A stretch of DNA of 32,851 nt, from contig NVVW01000026.1 of NCBI GenBank assembly GCA_002733505.1, forward strand, positions 1 through 32,851, read 5' to 3'. This stretch comes from Methylophaga sp. GTDB taxonomy: Bacteria; Pseudomonadota; Gammaproteobacteria; Nitrosococcales; Methylophagaceae. Positions 18,083-27,750 of this stretch are shown here, piece after piece. Made by a program: the position numbers and the translations under genes. The notes below the pieces were generated by a model, which did no database searches, was not told the DNA's origin, and was given only the letters and a program-made list of their open reading frames with translations. The first letter of the stretch is position 1, and the number at the start of each line of letters is the position of its first letter.

Positions 18083-18099
18083 AGCACAAAATACGCCAA
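18083..18099 (-). promoter_or_regulatory. Sigma-54 promoter of glnA
   Basis: Minus-strand TTGGCGTATTTTGTGCT has the -24 GG (18096-18097) and -12 GC (18084-18085) separated by exactly 10 bp, as in the TGGCAC-N5-TTGC consensus. The start should be near 18073. Two NtrC dyads lie about 87 and 118 bp upstream of it. Confidence 0.75.
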
Positions 18100-18151
18100 C
18101 TAGTTAACAAAAACTAAATCAACGGCTTACTTAATTCAACCCACTTATAAC

Positions 18152-18168
18152 CGCACCAAAATAGTGCG
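18152..18168. promoter_or_regulatory. NtrC-binding site 1 of glnA
   Basis: CGCACCAAAATAGTGCG fits the NtrC consensus GCACC-A-rich-GTGC with 7-bp spacing. Its centre is about 87 bp upstream of the sigma-54 start. Confidence 0.75.
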
Positions 18169-18182
18169 CATCGGGTTTGTCA

Positions 18183-18199
18183 CGCACGATTTCGGTGCT
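18183..18199. promoter_or_regulatory. NtrC-binding site 2 of glnA
   Basis: CGCACGATTTCGGTGCT, a second GCAC-N7-GTGC dyad. Its centre is 31 bp from site 1, three helical turns, as needed for cooperative NtrC binding. It touches the tusA stop codon. Confidence 0.7.
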
Positions 18200-18425
18200 A
18201 ACCACCAACACGAACTGTGATAATGAGCTCATCATCAATTTCACGGTTTGCAATCACTTTATGACCATTGATCCTTGCCCATGCTGGAATATCGCTTAAT
18301 GCACCAGGATCAGTACAAATCACATCTAAAATGTCACCCTCAGCCAATTCTTTAACTTTATTCTGCGTTTTAATCACTGGCATAGGGCATAGCATACGTC
18401 TAGCATCTAGCTTATAATGGCTCAT
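18198..18425 (-). CDS. tusA: TusA/SirA-family sulfur carrier protein
   Basis: Small cytosolic sulfur carrier that takes a persulfide sulfur onto one cysteine and hands it to tRNA-thiolation or other sulfur-using enzymes. The 75-residue product has the family motif LDARRMLCPMPVIKT with the acceptor C13. The start at 18425 overlaps the stop of the PP-loop gene by ATGA; an ATG 9 bp upstream would add MAC and lies inside that gene. The tight coupling to a PP-loop ATPase suggests the two work together. No tusBCD or tusE is seen in the window. The exact role cannot be told from the sequence, because TusA paralogues are many. Confidence 0.88.
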   Translation of the reverse strand: MSHYKLDARRMLCPMPVIKTQNKVKELAEGDILDVICTDPGALSDIPAWARINGHKVIANREIDDELIITVRVGG

Positions 18426-19474
18426 ACATGCCACTCCACTGATACTTGTTCCGCTGACAGAGGTTTGATATGCAGTGTTTGCTTTTCTTCCCCAGGCACC
18501 GCAATTTCGACTTCAACTTGCTCAGCATCACGGCCTTGTCCATAACGCGCAACAATTCCTGCTACTAAATCATAATCTTCAGCTTTGATCTCACCGTCAA
18601 CCATCGTTAATGGTCCATTGTGACTTGTAACCTGAATCGTAACAAATTGCTTTCGATAACCTTCTAAATATTTACTTTCTCCGGCATCTCGAGCGATGAT
18701 CAATTTAAACGCCGGCTTTGGTCGAAGGTGGCGACCCACTTTGAGCAACATAATGTCATCCATCTCGTATTCACGGCTGCCACGTGCATCCCATAAGTCA
18801 ACCAACTTATCTGAATAATTTTTATCGGTTAAGAAACAACAACCGCCAGCAGGTGAAGCATAATCCGTGAAGCCAAATTGTTTCGCTAAAGCCATTTGTG
18901 GTTTACGATTACGGCCACTAAAACCATACAGTTTTTCGCGATCTACCCAGCCTTCTAACTCGGGTTTTGTGGGCGGTAAGTTTTTGGCACAGAGTGGTCT
19001 AAGTAAAATATCATCCGCACCCGATTCATTCGAAATAATAGGCATGGTTTCTTTGCGCTGTGACATCGGTCTTTGACCAATCACTTCACCGGTAATAATA
19101 AAATCAAAGTCATTTTTACGGTTCTCTTTGACCCACTCCACCGCTTTACTGACCATAAAAATTTTACAATCCAAACACGGGTTCATATTGGCGCCATAAC
19201 CATGTTTTGGATTGAGCAATACATCTTTATATTCTTCTATTACATCAACGATATGAAGTTTAATACCTAGTTGTTCAGCAGACCATAAAGCGTTATTGCG
19301 TTTTTGTTTGTCTTTATCATGATTACGAATGGCATGGGTATGGCCTTCTACACAAAAACCCGTATAAAAGTTAATACCTTCAACTTCAATCCCCTGTTCT
19401 TGCAATACGCGCACGGCAAGTAGTGAATCTAAACCTCCCGAAATTAAGGCAACGGCCTTATGTTTTTTTGTCAT
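18422..19474 (-). CDS. PP-loop ATPase, ThiI/MnmA-like tRNA thiolation protein
   Basis: Probably activates a tRNA base by adenylation and inserts sulfur. The 350-residue product begins with an N-type ATP pyrophosphatase domain: PP-loop SGGLDS (12-17), a CxxC-like pair NPCLDC (C100, C103), [14 protein letters not shown] (126-140), and a second cysteine pair in [11 protein letters not shown] (C212, C213) placed like the catalytic cysteine of MnmA. The C-terminal part (about 230-350, with [25 protein letters not shown] split here as [10 protein letters not shown] and [11 protein letters not shown]) resembles the DUF814/NFACT-R nucleic-acid-binding module. It is not MnmA itself: length, order and C-terminus differ. 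The start overlaps the tldD stop (ATGA) and its own stop overlaps tusA, so the three are coupled. Substrate is unknown; pairing with TusA favours a sulfur relay. Confidence 0.8.
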   Translation of the reverse strand: MTKKHKAVALISGGLDSLLAVRVLQEQGIEVEGINFYTGFCVEGHTHAIRNHDKDKQKRNNALWSAEQLGIKLHIVDVIEEYKDVLLNPKHGYGANMNPCLDCKIFMVSKAVEWVKENRKNDFDFIITGEVIGQRPMSQRKETMPIISNESGADDILLRPLCAKNLPPTKPELEGWVDREKLYGFSGRNRKPQMALAKQFGFTDYASPAGGCCFLTDKNYSDKLVDLWDARGSREYEMDDIMLLKVGRHLRPKPAFKLIIARDAGESKYLEGYRKQFVTIQVTSHNGPLTMVDGEIKAEDYDLVAGIVARYGQGRDAEQVEVEIAVPGEEKQTLHIKPLSAEQVSVEWHV

Positions 19475-20913
19475 TTTGTTCCACCGACCGTTAAACTATC
19501 AATCTTCAGTGTCGGCTGTCCCACGCCTACCGGCACACTTTGACCATCCTTGCCACAGTTTCCCACACCCGAGTCCAACTCTAAATCATTGGCTACCATG
19601 CTTATTTTTCCCATTACTTCGGGACCATTACCAATCAAGGTAGCGCCTTTTACTGGATAGGTTATTTTGCCATTTTCAATCATATAAACTTCGGTAGTCG
19701 AAAATACAAACTTGCCCGATGTTATATCTACCTGTCCACCACCAAAGTTGACCGCATATAACCCTTTTTCAACGGATGCAATCACCTCTTCAGGCTCATG
19801 TTGACCTGGCAACATATAAGTATTGGTCATTCTCGGCATAGGTAAATGCGCATAAGATTCACGGCGACCATTACCCGTGCTGCGGCTACCCATTAATCGT
19901 GCATTATGTTTATCTTGCATATAACCCGTTAACTTGCCATTTTCAATCAAGGTTGTATATTCAGTGGGCACCCCTTCATCATCAATAGATAAGGAACCAC
20001 GCCGATCTTGTAATGTGCCATCATCCACCACGGTACATAAGGGTGATGCGACCATTTCACCGATGCGACCAGAAAATGCCGAGCTTTCTCGGCGATTAAA
20101 GTCTCCTTCCAGACCATGCCCCACCGCCTCATGTAATAACACACCTGGCCAACCTGATGCCAATACCACAGGCATAGTACCTGCAGGCGCATCCACCGCT
20201 TCTAAATTAACCAATGCTTGGCGAACCGCTTCTTTTGCGTATGACTCTGCAAGATTGTTATCTTGAAAATAGCGGTAATCGAGTCGTCGACCACCACCAG
20301 CACTGCCGCGCTCACGACGACCATTTGATTCAACAATGACTGACACATTCATCCTTACCAAAGGGCGAATATCGGCAGCAAACGTGCCATCACTGGCAGC
20401 AACTAGTAGGGTATCTAAGCCACCTGCCAAACTGACATTTACTTGGGTAACACGAGGATCAGCCGCACGTGCAACTGCATCGGCCTGTTTCAATAAATCT
20501 AATTTTTGCTCAACGGTTAATACCGAAAGTGGATCTGTTTCAGCGTAAAATTTAGGCGCAATGGTACGTTTCCATGCCTGCACACTGCTATCAGCCCCTT
20601 GCCTAGAAATAGCGCGCGCTGCCTTTGCTGCATCATGTAGTGCGGGTAAAATCAAGTCATCGGAGTAAGCAAAGCCTGTTTTTTCGCCACTGCACGCGCG
20701 AACACCCACACCTTGCTCAATGTGGTAACCACCGTCTTTAATAATGCCATCTTCTAGCATCCAGTTTTCTTGGCGGGATTGCTGAAAATAGAGATCGGCA
20801 TAATCCACCCCTCGCCCTATTGTCATGGCAAGTGTTCGTTCCAAATCAGCCTCAATCAACCCCGCTGGGACTAATAATTGCTGGTGAACTTGTTCAAATA
20901 GTGAGTTGGGCAT
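19471..20913 (-). CDS. tldD: Metalloprotease TldD
   Basis: With TldE (PmbA) it forms a zinc protease that degrades small unfolded peptides and matures some peptide antibiotics such as microcin B17. The ATG at 20913 gives 480 residues, close to E. coli TldD (481); a TTG 21 bp upstream is also open but less likely. The zinc motif HEAVGH (near residue 260) is intact, with the flanking GLEGDFNRR typical of TldD. The C-terminus has VGGT, as usual. The partner pmbA is not in the window, which is normal, since it is often unlinked. It follows yhdP, as in E. coli, and overlaps the PP-loop gene by 4 bp. Confidence 0.94.
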   Translation of the reverse strand: MPNSLFEQVHQQLLVPAGLIEADLERTLAMTIGRGVDYADLYFQQSRQENWMLEDGIIKDGGYHIEQGVGVRACSGEKTGFAYSDDLILPALHDAAKAARAISRQGADSSVQAWKRTIAPKFYAETDPLSVLTVEQKLDLLKQADAVARAADPRVTQVNVSLAGGLDTLLVAASDGTFAADIRPLVRMNVSVIVESNGRRERGSAGGGRRLDYRYFQDNNLAESYAKEAVRQALVNLEAVDAPAGTMPVVLASGWPGVLLHEAVGHGLEGDFNRRESSAFSGRIGEMVASPLCTVVDDGTLQDRRGSLSIDDEGVPTEYTTLIENGKLTGYMQDKHNARLMGSRSTGNGRRESYAHLPMPRMTNTYMLPGQHEPEEVIASVEKGLYAVNFGGGQVDITSGKFVFSTTEVYMIENGKITYPVKGATLIGNGPEVMGKISMVANDLELDSGVGNCGKDGQSVPVGVGQPTLKIDSLTVGGTK

Positions 20914-20971
20914 GGATTTTATATTTTTATGCAAGGTAGAAGATCATACCAGATCTTCACTTTATGTGACC

Positions 20972-23900
20972 TTATTTCTTAATAACATTGCTTTGAACAT
21001 TAGCACCGTTGCTCTGCTGTGACGGCTTAGAAATAACCAATGAGGGTTCATCCCAAGGCCCTGTTAAATCATATTTATAACTAATTATATTGATGATATT
21101 TTTATCAAACAGCTTACCCGTTAATTTATCCACCAGTAAAATGGCAGTACCAACACCTAAGCCTACGGGACCACCCGCAACAGCACCTGCAAGGGGTAGA
21201 GTAGAAGAAACGTTTGGCGTAATTTTCACTTGCTGATTATATTGCTGATTGACGAGATCTACAGCACCTGTAATTTTAATTTCAGCACTCGCACTTTTTA
21301 GCATAAAATTATCGGTAAACGCAAGACCATTTTTAAAGTTAAAGTCACCAGTTATTGAGTCGAAAGTAAAACCTTTGCCAAATAAATCGTTAAAATCTAA
21401 TGACAAACGCCTTGGCAATGCGGTGATACTCATCAAACCAAACATACGACCTGCCGCACCGGGTTCGACATCTTGTAACGTACCTTTTCCTATATCCATA
21501 TTGAGTGTTCCTGAAAGGTCACTCATCGTAAAATTTAACGGGGTACTAGGCCATGATACACTTGCTGCTATTATAACTGTCTCAGCATCTATCGCTTCCT
21601 GGTAGCCTAAATTAGCTAATAATAAATCTAAATCACTACTTTCTAACTGTAATTGAAGCCGTGTATTATCTTTTTCTGCTGCTTTGCTCCACACACCTTT
21701 TATTACAGAAAGATCAAAAACATTGGAGGTTAATGTTCCTGAACTAATCACCCATTGATTTGCTGATTTTTTTGCCTGTATATTTAATGTGCCTAATGGC
21801 TTTTCATCAAGTATCAGTGAGTCAATTGAAATATCAACACTTGGCCATAAATTCATTGGTAGATCTTCATCCGCCTGTTTATCATCTTCAAACTTTTTAG
21901 GAAGTGTAAGCGCTAGCTTAGCTAAGTTGATTTTAATGGCGGCAGAACCTGTTAAGTCGTTAGGCAAATATATAAAGCCTCGTGCTTGCTTGCTATCCAC
22001 ATTTATTCGCCAACCCTCAGCATCTTTTTGACTCACTAAATTGAGATCTGTTACTGTCTGTTCAAAACCGGTTAATTTTCCAAATTCCAACGATAGTTCA
22101 TCAATACTATCCACTAACGGTGTTTTACCGCCCGCTTGTTGTTGCCCAGCCCAATCAAACCAATCATCAACAGATATTTCTGCTAATTGCCCTGTTATTT
22201 TAATGCCATTATTCGGCAATGCTGCTTTACCTTTTCCAAACCTTATTTCACCCTGCCATAAGTCCTTTTTTGGCTTTGCTATTGCATTCAACACATCACC
22301 ATATTGAGTGGTATAGACTAGACTATTATCAATATTCTGTATGGTGGCTTTAAAAGGTATTTTCTGCTCTGCCACTTTACCCAACGGTGTAGGCATGGCG
22401 AATGCTAAACCTGTTAGATCTGAACTAAGATCAACATCAAGATAGAACTTTCCTAGGGTTCTCTCTACAACCGTTAAATTCATTTTATAGGCAGTTCTTC
22501 CAGTAATATAATCAGGTACTTCTCCCGGCCAAACCTTATTGATTTGTTTTGTATCTATATAGCTTAAAACGGAAATAATGGCTTTATCGCCATCAGGTTT
22601 AACATCAATAGTAACGGCTTCATTAAAAGCGATAGCCGTTATATTTTTTGCTTTAACACCCTTCTCACTGAAATATAATTTGCCATTAACCTGTGTTAGT
22701 CCTATTTCAGGAGACGCTTTATAATGTAATTGGCTGTCTTTAAAGCTAACGTAACCCGCGATAGTTGTATTATCAGTATCGACTAATGGCACCATTAAGT
22801 CTAAATTTATATTGCTACTACCTTTTGCTACTGCCAACTCAGCCACTACACCAAACCGTTCTTTTAGTGGACTGTCTTCCAAAAACTGTAAGGCTTTAGC
22901 GGTAGTCCCTGTTACATCACCTTTAACCCATAAAACAGGTTCATCTTCGATAATATTTTTAATAGTTGTTGTTACATCTATAAAATCAAAACCTGCTGTT
23001 TTTCCTTGTTTAGTTCTTATAATTAAGTCATTTCCTGAGCTAGTTATAGTACCTGTTAATCCATATAAACCTGGCCAACCTAGTGCATAGTGTAACTGCA
23101 CATTTTCTGCTTGTAACACCATCTTAAATTGGCCTTTATCAGGCTCTTTTTGATAAGGAAATTCAGCCAGATCTCCTTTTAATATTATTTCACCCTTGGT
23201 AATTTTTCCTGCTACAAAGGTATTATTAGACCATTCTTTAAAATCAGCATGAAAATTCTTGGTCGGCACATATTTTTTCCATTGCTTTACTGCAATATCC
23301 TCTAATGTGACTTTTAAATCGTTTATAATCTTGCCATCATTTTCTTTCTTTATTTCACCGTCTAATTGTAGCGTTAAATCATCATTCCAAACACGCAGTC
23401 CTTGGCTATATAACTGCCATTTTTGTTGTTCATACTCCAATTGCAACACACCTACAATAGAATCAAAAAACAGGGCGTCATCCAACCAGGGTTTTGCATA
23501 TAACGTCAGGTCACGGCTATCTAAGCGAACATTTCCAAATCCATTTTGCCAATTAACTTGGACGGTTAAATTGGTAACCCCGGGGTAATCTTGCCAAGGT
23601 AAAATAACCCCTTCTTTTAATTTAAACGCTAATTCCGTCAAACCATTTTCGGCTGAATAATAAAGGCTCAGTGCTTCAACATCCCCAGCCGGTTGCTGAT
23701 GTTGAATAATTTCGGGCGTTTTATTTGATAATAATGCAATAGAGGTGAGATCACTTAGGCGTAAATATTGCGCTATAAGCTGCACGTCGCCTTGGGGCGT
23801 TCCATTAATTGAAAACGCTGTCTCTGGCCAATCATCGCCGTTAATAGATAATAATGTTCGTCCTGATAACTGCCATGATTCTTCCGTTTGTTTCCAATCC

Positions 23901-24814
23901 ATATTTCCTTGTATAGAATCTAATGCAACAGCAGGGAAATTAGTATTATGATTGGCCAGTTCAGCTTGAAATAATTTGAAATCTGTCGTCGCCACAGTAA
24001 CGTGTGATCCAGTGCCTGTTACAGAAATATCAGCAGTAACTGCACCTTTTGAGATGATGATACCTTGCAAATCAAAGCCATCTGCTAATAAAGCGATTTG
24101 CGCATTACTTATTTTCGCCTGTCCCTGCCATTCGCCTACTTGAGAAGCATCATCATTTAACTCCGCTTGCGCAGTGAATACTATATTTTTACCTAATGAT
24201 GATGGCAGCTTTAAAGTGCCTGCTGTTGACCACTGTGCATCTTGATGAATAATCGTACCGCTTACTAGTTCATACGAACCAGACAATGCTGAGTTTAGCT
24301 GGTCAATATAATCAACCTTAAGATTTTCAAAATGAACATCATCCAGTAATTTTGCCCATGATTTCCAATCAAACTCTTGCCTTGAAGATGCTGCTGGCAA
24401 TATAAAACCTTGTAATTGAAATTGGCCTGAATAATCACGTATCACCGTTAACTTTAAACCATTCAAGGCCATATCATTAAGCACAGGTTGGCCACGTTGC
24501 ACACTTGCAATTAAATCTAGTCCCAAATGAAGACTACCAAGCACTATTATTTCTTTTTGTCCATCCTTCGTTAACAGCGCAACATCGCCAATTTGGAGTT
24601 TGGGCTCAAGGCCTATCCAATCTAAACTTGCTGCACCAATTTTAACGGGGTAACCCATCTTCTCACTCAGCCATGATGCAATTTCATCTTGCCGCTGCTC
24701 AACAGCGTTTGAGAGCCAATAAACGGTAGCAACTAATAATGTTAGTATCACCGCTAAAATGATCGATAAATAGATTAGCTGCCTAGCCGCTATTTTTAGA
24801 CCGTGGATGATCAC
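20972..24814 (-). CDS. yhdP: YhdP/AsmA-like envelope lipid-transport protein (DUF3971)
   Basis: Large inner-membrane-anchored protein of the AsmA/TamB superfamily, thought to bridge the periplasm and move phospholipid toward the outer membrane. The 1280-residue product has one N-terminal membrane segment (about 14-34, LIYLSIILAVILTLLVATVY) and then a long run of beta-rich periplasmic sequence with the DUF3971 region in the middle and an AsmA-like C-terminal domain (about 1120-1260, with GAVAGGPVGLGVGTAILLVD). E. coli YhdP is 1266 residues. The start is GTG at 24814, overlapping the rng stop, so translation is coupled. It keeps the rng-yhdP-tldD order of E. coli. Confidence 0.92.
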   Translation of the reverse strand: MIIHGLKIAARQLIYLSIILAVILTLLVATVYWLSNAVEQRQDEIASWLSEKMGYPVKIGAASLDWIGLEPKLQIGDVALLTKDGQKEIIVLGSLHLGLDLIASVQRGQPVLNDMALNGLKLTVIRDYSGQFQLQGFILPAASSRQEFDWKSWAKLLDDVHFENLKVDYIDQLNSALSGSYELVSGTIIHQDAQWSTAGTLKLPSSLGKNIVFTAQAELNDDASQVGEWQGQAKISNAQIALLADGFDLQGIIISKGAVTADISVTGTGSHVTVATTDFKLFQAELANHNTNFPAVALDSIQGNMDWKQTEESWQLSGRTLLSINGDDWPETAFSINGTPQGDVQLIAQYLRLSDLTSIALLSNKTPEIIQHQQPAGDVEALSLYYSAENGLTELAFKLKEGVILPWQDYPGVTNLTVQVNWQNGFGNVRLDSRDLTLYAKPWLDDALFFDSIVGVLQLEYEQQKWQLYSQGLRVWNDDLTLQLDGEIKKENDGKIINDLKVTLEDIAVKQWKKYVPTKNFHADFKEWSNNTFVAGKITKGEIILKGDLAEFPYQKEPDKGQFKMVLQAENVQLHYALGWPGLYGLTGTITSSGNDLIIRTKQGKTAGFDFIDVTTTIKNIIEDEPVLWVKGDVTGTTAKALQFLEDSPLKERFGVVAELAVAKGSSNINLDLMVPLVDTDNTTIAGYVSFKDSQLHYKASPEIGLTQVNGKLYFSEKGVKAKNITAIAFNEAVTIDVKPDGDKAIISVLSYIDTKQINKVWPGEVPDYITGRTAYKMNLTVVERTLGKFYLDVDLSSDLTGLAFAMPTPLGKVAEQKIPFKATIQNIDNSLVYTTQYGDVLNAIAKPKKDLWQGEIRFGKGKAALPNNGIKITGQLAEISVDDWFDWAGQQQAGGKTPLVDSIDELSLEFGKLTGFEQTVTDLNLVSQKDAEGWRINVDSKQARGFIYLPNDLTGSAAIKINLAKLALTLPKKFEDDKQADEDLPMNLWPSVDISIDSLILDEKPLGTLNIQAKKSANQWVISSGTLTSNVFDLSVIKGVWSKAAEKDNTRLQLQLESSDLDLLLANLGYQEAIDAETVIIAASVSWPSTPLNFTMSDLSGTLNMDIGKGTLQDVEPGAAGRMFGLMSITALPRRLSLDFNDLFGKGFTFDSITGDFNFKNGLAFTDNFMLKSASAEIKITGAVDLVNQQYNQQVKITPNVSSTLPLAGAVAGGPVGLGVGTAILLVDKLTGKLFDKNIINIISYKYDLTGPWDEPSLVISKPSQQSNGANVQSNVIKK

Positions 24815-26277
24815 ATTAACACCACATTAAACTGCTCGCGGTTATATTGCGTTTCACACTGGAATAAAATGGGTTTCTCGATAAACTGCTCTAACTCAGC
24901 TAAATTGGTGGAATCTTCGTCATTGAATCTATCAATAATATCTTGTGAAGCTAACACTAAAAACTGTGTTGTTTCATACTGTTTAGCTTCACGTAAAATT
25001 TCTCGGAATATTTCGTAGCATACCGATTCTGCACTTTTAGTGTAACCCTTACCTTCACAACATGGGCAAGGCTCGCATAAAATATGTTCTAAACTTTCCC
25101 GCGTTCTTTTACGTGTCATTTCGACTAAACCGAGTTCTGAAACACCACAAATATTATGCCGCGCCCGATCAGGTAACATGGCCTTCTCTAAGGTGCGTAA
25201 CACTTGTTCGCGATGTTGTTGCTCTTTCATATCAATAAAATCAAGAATGATAATGCCGCCTAAATTTCGTACCCTTAATTGACGTGCAATAGCCTGAGCC
25301 GCTTCAAGATTAGTTTTAAATATGGTTTCTTCAAGGTTTTTATTACCAACAAAACCACCGGTATTAACATCAACCGTAGTCATCGCCTCAGTTTGATCAA
25401 AAATCAAATAACCACCTGATTTAAGCGAAACTTTACGACCTAATGCTTTATTGATTTCATCTTCAACACTGAATAAATCAAACAGTGGTCGATCGCCTTT
25501 ATAGTGCTCTAGTAGTGGCACACAGCTAGGAATAAACTCTTCGGCAAACTGAACCGCCTTTTGATAGGTTTCACTTGAATCAATCCGGATACGTTCAAAA
25601 TCATCAGCAAACAGATCACGCAAAGAGCGTAGTGCCAAAGGTAAGTCTTCATGCAAAGGATCACCACATTTCACCGATGATTTTCGCTCCGATAGTTTGT
25701 GCCATAAGCGCTGTAAATAATGTAAATCGGTTAATAGCGCTGTTTCACTCACGCCTTCAGCCGCGGTACGCAATATATAACCTGCGGTATCTGTTTCCAG
25801 TTTTTTACTTAAGCAATCTTTTAACCGTTCTCGCTCTTCCTCACCTTCAATCTTAAGCGATACGCCAATACCTTGCGCTTCAGGCATGTAGACTAAATAG
25901 CGGGATGACACTGACAGTTGCGTGGTTAAACGGGCACCTTTACTGCCCATAGGATCTTTAATGACTTGTACTAAAATCTCTTGGCCTTCACGTAACAGCG
26001 ACGTAATCGGCGGCACTTCCGTTTCATGTAAATCGCCGCTTTGCCCTTGTGGTATAGAAATATCAGAGGCATGTAAAAATGCTGCTCGCGCTAAGCCAAT
26101 TTCAACAAACGCCGCTTGCATGCCGGGTAAAACGCGGCACACTTTGCCTTTATAAATATTGCCCACTAAACCGCGAGATTCATTACGCTCAATATACACT
26201 TCTTGCAACACGCCGTTATCCACCACAACAGCGCGTGTTTCACTGGGTGTTACATTGATTAATATTTCACTGCCCAT
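24811..26277 (-). CDS. rng: Ribonuclease G
   Basis: Endoribonuclease that matures the 5' end of 16S rRNA and cuts some mRNAs. The 488-residue product (E. coli 489) has an S1 domain (about 35-125, GNIYKGKVCRVLPGMQAAFV), the RNase H-like and DNase I-like catalytic part with metal aspartates in TTVDVNTGGFVG and ILDFIDM, and the zinc-link CEPCPCCEGKG near residue 405. There is no long RNase E-type C-terminal scaffold, so it is RNase G. It starts 1 bp after maf and overlaps yhdP, as part of the maf-rng-yhdP-tldD string. Confidence 0.96.
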   Translation of the reverse strand: MGSEILINVTPSETRAVVVDNGVLQEVYIERNESRGLVGNIYKGKVCRVLPGMQAAFVEIGLARAAFLHASDISIPQGQSGDLHETEVPPITSLLREGQEILVQVIKDPMGSKGARLTTQLSVSSRYLVYMPEAQGIGVSLKIEGEEERERLKDCLSKKLETDTAGYILRTAAEGVSETALLTDLHYLQRLWHKLSERKSSVKCGDPLHEDLPLALRSLRDLFADDFERIRIDSSETYQKAVQFAEEFIPSCVPLLEHYKGDRPLFDLFSVEDEINKALGRKVSLKSGGYLIFDQTEAMTTVDVNTGGFVGNKNLEETIFKTNLEAAQAIARQLRVRNLGGIIILDFIDMKEQQHREQVLRTLEKAMLPDRARHNICGVSELGLVEMTRKRTRESLEHILCEPCPCCEGKGYTKSAESVCYEIFREILREAKQYETTQFLVLASQDIIDRFNDEDSTNLAELEQFIEKPILFQCETQYNREQFNVVLM

Positions 26278-26278
26278 A

Positions 26279-26857
26279 TTATCTTCCCGATAATTTATTT
26301 AACAATAGTGCTGTTTCTCTCACTGGCAAGCCCATAATGCCAGAATAACTGCCTTTTATCTGCTCAATAAATATCGCAGCTAAGCCTTGCACTGCATATC
26401 CACCGGCCTTATCAACGCCTTCTTTAGTCGATAAATACCACTCTATATCGGCATCTGTTAGCTTCACAAAGCTTACCTCACTGGTGTTAAGTTCACACAA
26501 AACCTGTGATCCCGTTACCACGGCAACCGCTGTCATAACGCTATGGGGTCGACCCGATAATTGTTGCAACATATTTCGGGCATCATCATTATTTTTAGGC
26601 TTTCCTAAAATAACATCACCTAATACCACTGAAGTATCCGATCCTAATACAGGTAATTGATCTTTTCTATTGAGATTCTCCCAAGCTAGTTGTGCTTTAG
26701 CTAGCGCCACTCGCTGAACATAATCAACGGGGCGTTCGTCGGGCAATCGACTCTCATCCACTTCAACCGATAATACAGAAAATTCGACGCCAATTTGCGT
26801 TAAAAGTTCACGTCGTCTAGGTGACTTGGAGGCTAAATAAATCTTAGGAAAATTCAT
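26279..26857 (-). CDS. maf: Maf/YhdE nucleoside-triphosphate pyrophosphatase
   Basis: House-cleaning hydrolase of the Maf family; the YhdE subfamily acts on dTTP/UTP and modified pyrimidine nucleotides. The ATG at 26857 is used because it overlaps the rlmH stop as ATGA; a longer frame from 26893 begins within rlmH. The 192-residue product has LASKSPRRRELL near the N-terminus, GSDTSVVL with the catalytic aspartate, LGKPKN, GRPHSVMTAVAV and DKAGGYAVQGLA. The lysine and spacing around SKSPRRREL and the gene order before rng support YhdE rather than YceF. It is coupled to both rlmH and rng. Confidence 0.93.
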   Translation of the reverse strand: MNFPKIYLASKSPRRRELLTQIGVEFSVLSVEVDESRLPDERPVDYVQRVALAKAQLAWENLNRKDQLPVLGSDTSVVLGDVILGKPKNNDDARNMLQQLSGRPHSVMTAVAVVTGSQVLCELNTSEVSFVKLTDADIEWYLSTKEGVDKAGGYAVQGLAAIFIEQIKGSYSGIMGLPVRETALLLNKLSGR

Positions 26858-27324
26858 CCGCGATGATACGGATGATTTTGTAATACTGTCCACGCACGGT
26901 ACAACTGCTCAGCCATCACTATGCGCACTAAAGGATGAGGAAAGGTGAGTGCCGACAATGACCACTTTTGATTAGCCCGTGTTAAGCAGTCCTCTGACAA
27001 ACCATCCGGACCACCTACAATTAGCGACACATCTCGACCATCTTGTTGCCAATTTTGTAATTGTTGCGACAGCTGTTCGGTCGACCATGTTTTACCTTTA
27101 ACATCTAATGCGACTACATGATGATCGTCAGGGATAGCGGCAAGCAGTCGCTCACCTTCTTCTCGCATCCATTGGGCAGCGCTACCACTTTTCCCCCGTT
27201 TTGCGGGTGCTATTTCATATAAATGTAAACTGCACTCACGTGGCAAGCGCTTGGCATATTGTTGATAGCCATCGGTGACCCAAGCAGGCATCTTGGTACC
27301 CACAGCCAACAAATTGAGCTTCAT
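26854..27324 (-). CDS. rlmH: 23S rRNA (pseudouridine1915-N3) methyltransferase RlmH
   Basis: SPOUT-class methyltransferase that modifies helix 69 of 23S rRNA in assembled 70S ribosomes, with S-adenosylmethionine. The 156-residue product (E. coli 155) shows MKLNLLAVGTKMPAWV at the start, the SAM-binding LIVGGPDGL (about 107-115) and the C-terminal knot segment HPLVRIVMAEQLYRAW followed by NHPYHRG. It starts 11 bp after rsfS, the same pairing as in E. coli, and its last codons overlap maf. In E. coli rsfS-rlmH sits near mrdA; here it leads straight into the maf-rng string. Confidence 0.96.
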   Translation of the reverse strand: MKLNLLAVGTKMPAWVTDGYQQYAKRLPRECSLHLYEIAPAKRGKSGSAAQWMREEGERLLAAIPDDHHVVALDVKGKTWSTEQLSQQLQNWQQDGRDVSLIVGGPDGLSEDCLTRANQKWSLSALTFPHPLVRIVMAEQLYRAWTVLQNHPYHRG

Positions 27325-27335
27325 TGTTGGGGAGG

Positions 27336-27689
27336 TTAATCTTCAGCCAAAACCTGATCGACATCCTCAGGCACACTCCATAATTTTTCTAAATTATAGT
27401 TTGCACGCATTTCAGGCGTTAAAATATGCGCAATCACATCACCCAAATCAACCAATGCCCATTCGCCGACATCTTCACCTTCCACACCCAACGGCACAAT
27501 ACCTGCTGCTTTAGCTTGGCTGCTCACTGAGTTGGCTAATGCCTTAACCTGACGTGTTGATTTACCGGTAGCGATAACCATAAAGTCGGTCACATCGGTC
27601 ATTTTAGTGACATCCAGCACTTTAATGTCTTCAGCTTTAATATCTTCTAGTGCATCAATCACTAATAATTGTAATTCTTTGACCTTCAT
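27336..27689 (-). CDS. rsfS: Ribosome silencing factor RsfS
   Basis: Binds uL14 and blocks subunit joining when nutrients are low. The ATG at 27689 is chosen: GGAGCG stands 6 bp upstream, and the 117-residue product starts MKVKELQLLVIDALEDIKAE. A slightly longer frame (27701) would put that ribosome binding site inside the gene. Conserved segments are TDFMVIATGKSTRQVKALA, GEDVGEWALVDLGDVIAHI and the C-terminal NLEKLW. It appears to be the first gene of the long string ending in tusA; a weak promoter lies about 20 bp upstream. Confidence 0.95.
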   Translation of the reverse strand: MKVKELQLLVIDALEDIKAEDIKVLDVTKMTDVTDFMVIATGKSTRQVKALANSVSSQAKAAGIVPLGVEGEDVGEWALVDLGDVIAHILTPEMRANYNLEKLWSVPEDVDQVLAED

Positions 27690-27706
27690 CGGGCGCTCCA
27701 TAAATT

Positions 27707-27735
27707 CTATAATTTACCCATTTTACCCTATGCAA
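27707..27735 (-). promoter_or_regulatory. Candidate promoter of the rsfS-to-tusA gene string
   Basis: Minus-strand TTGCAT (27730-27735), 17-bp spacer, TTATAG (27707-27712). The -10 is a weak match. It lies in the 61-bp gap upstream of rsfS, the only non-coding gap of that size in the string. Confidence 0.35.
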
Positions 27736-27750
27736 CTGACTTACGTTATA

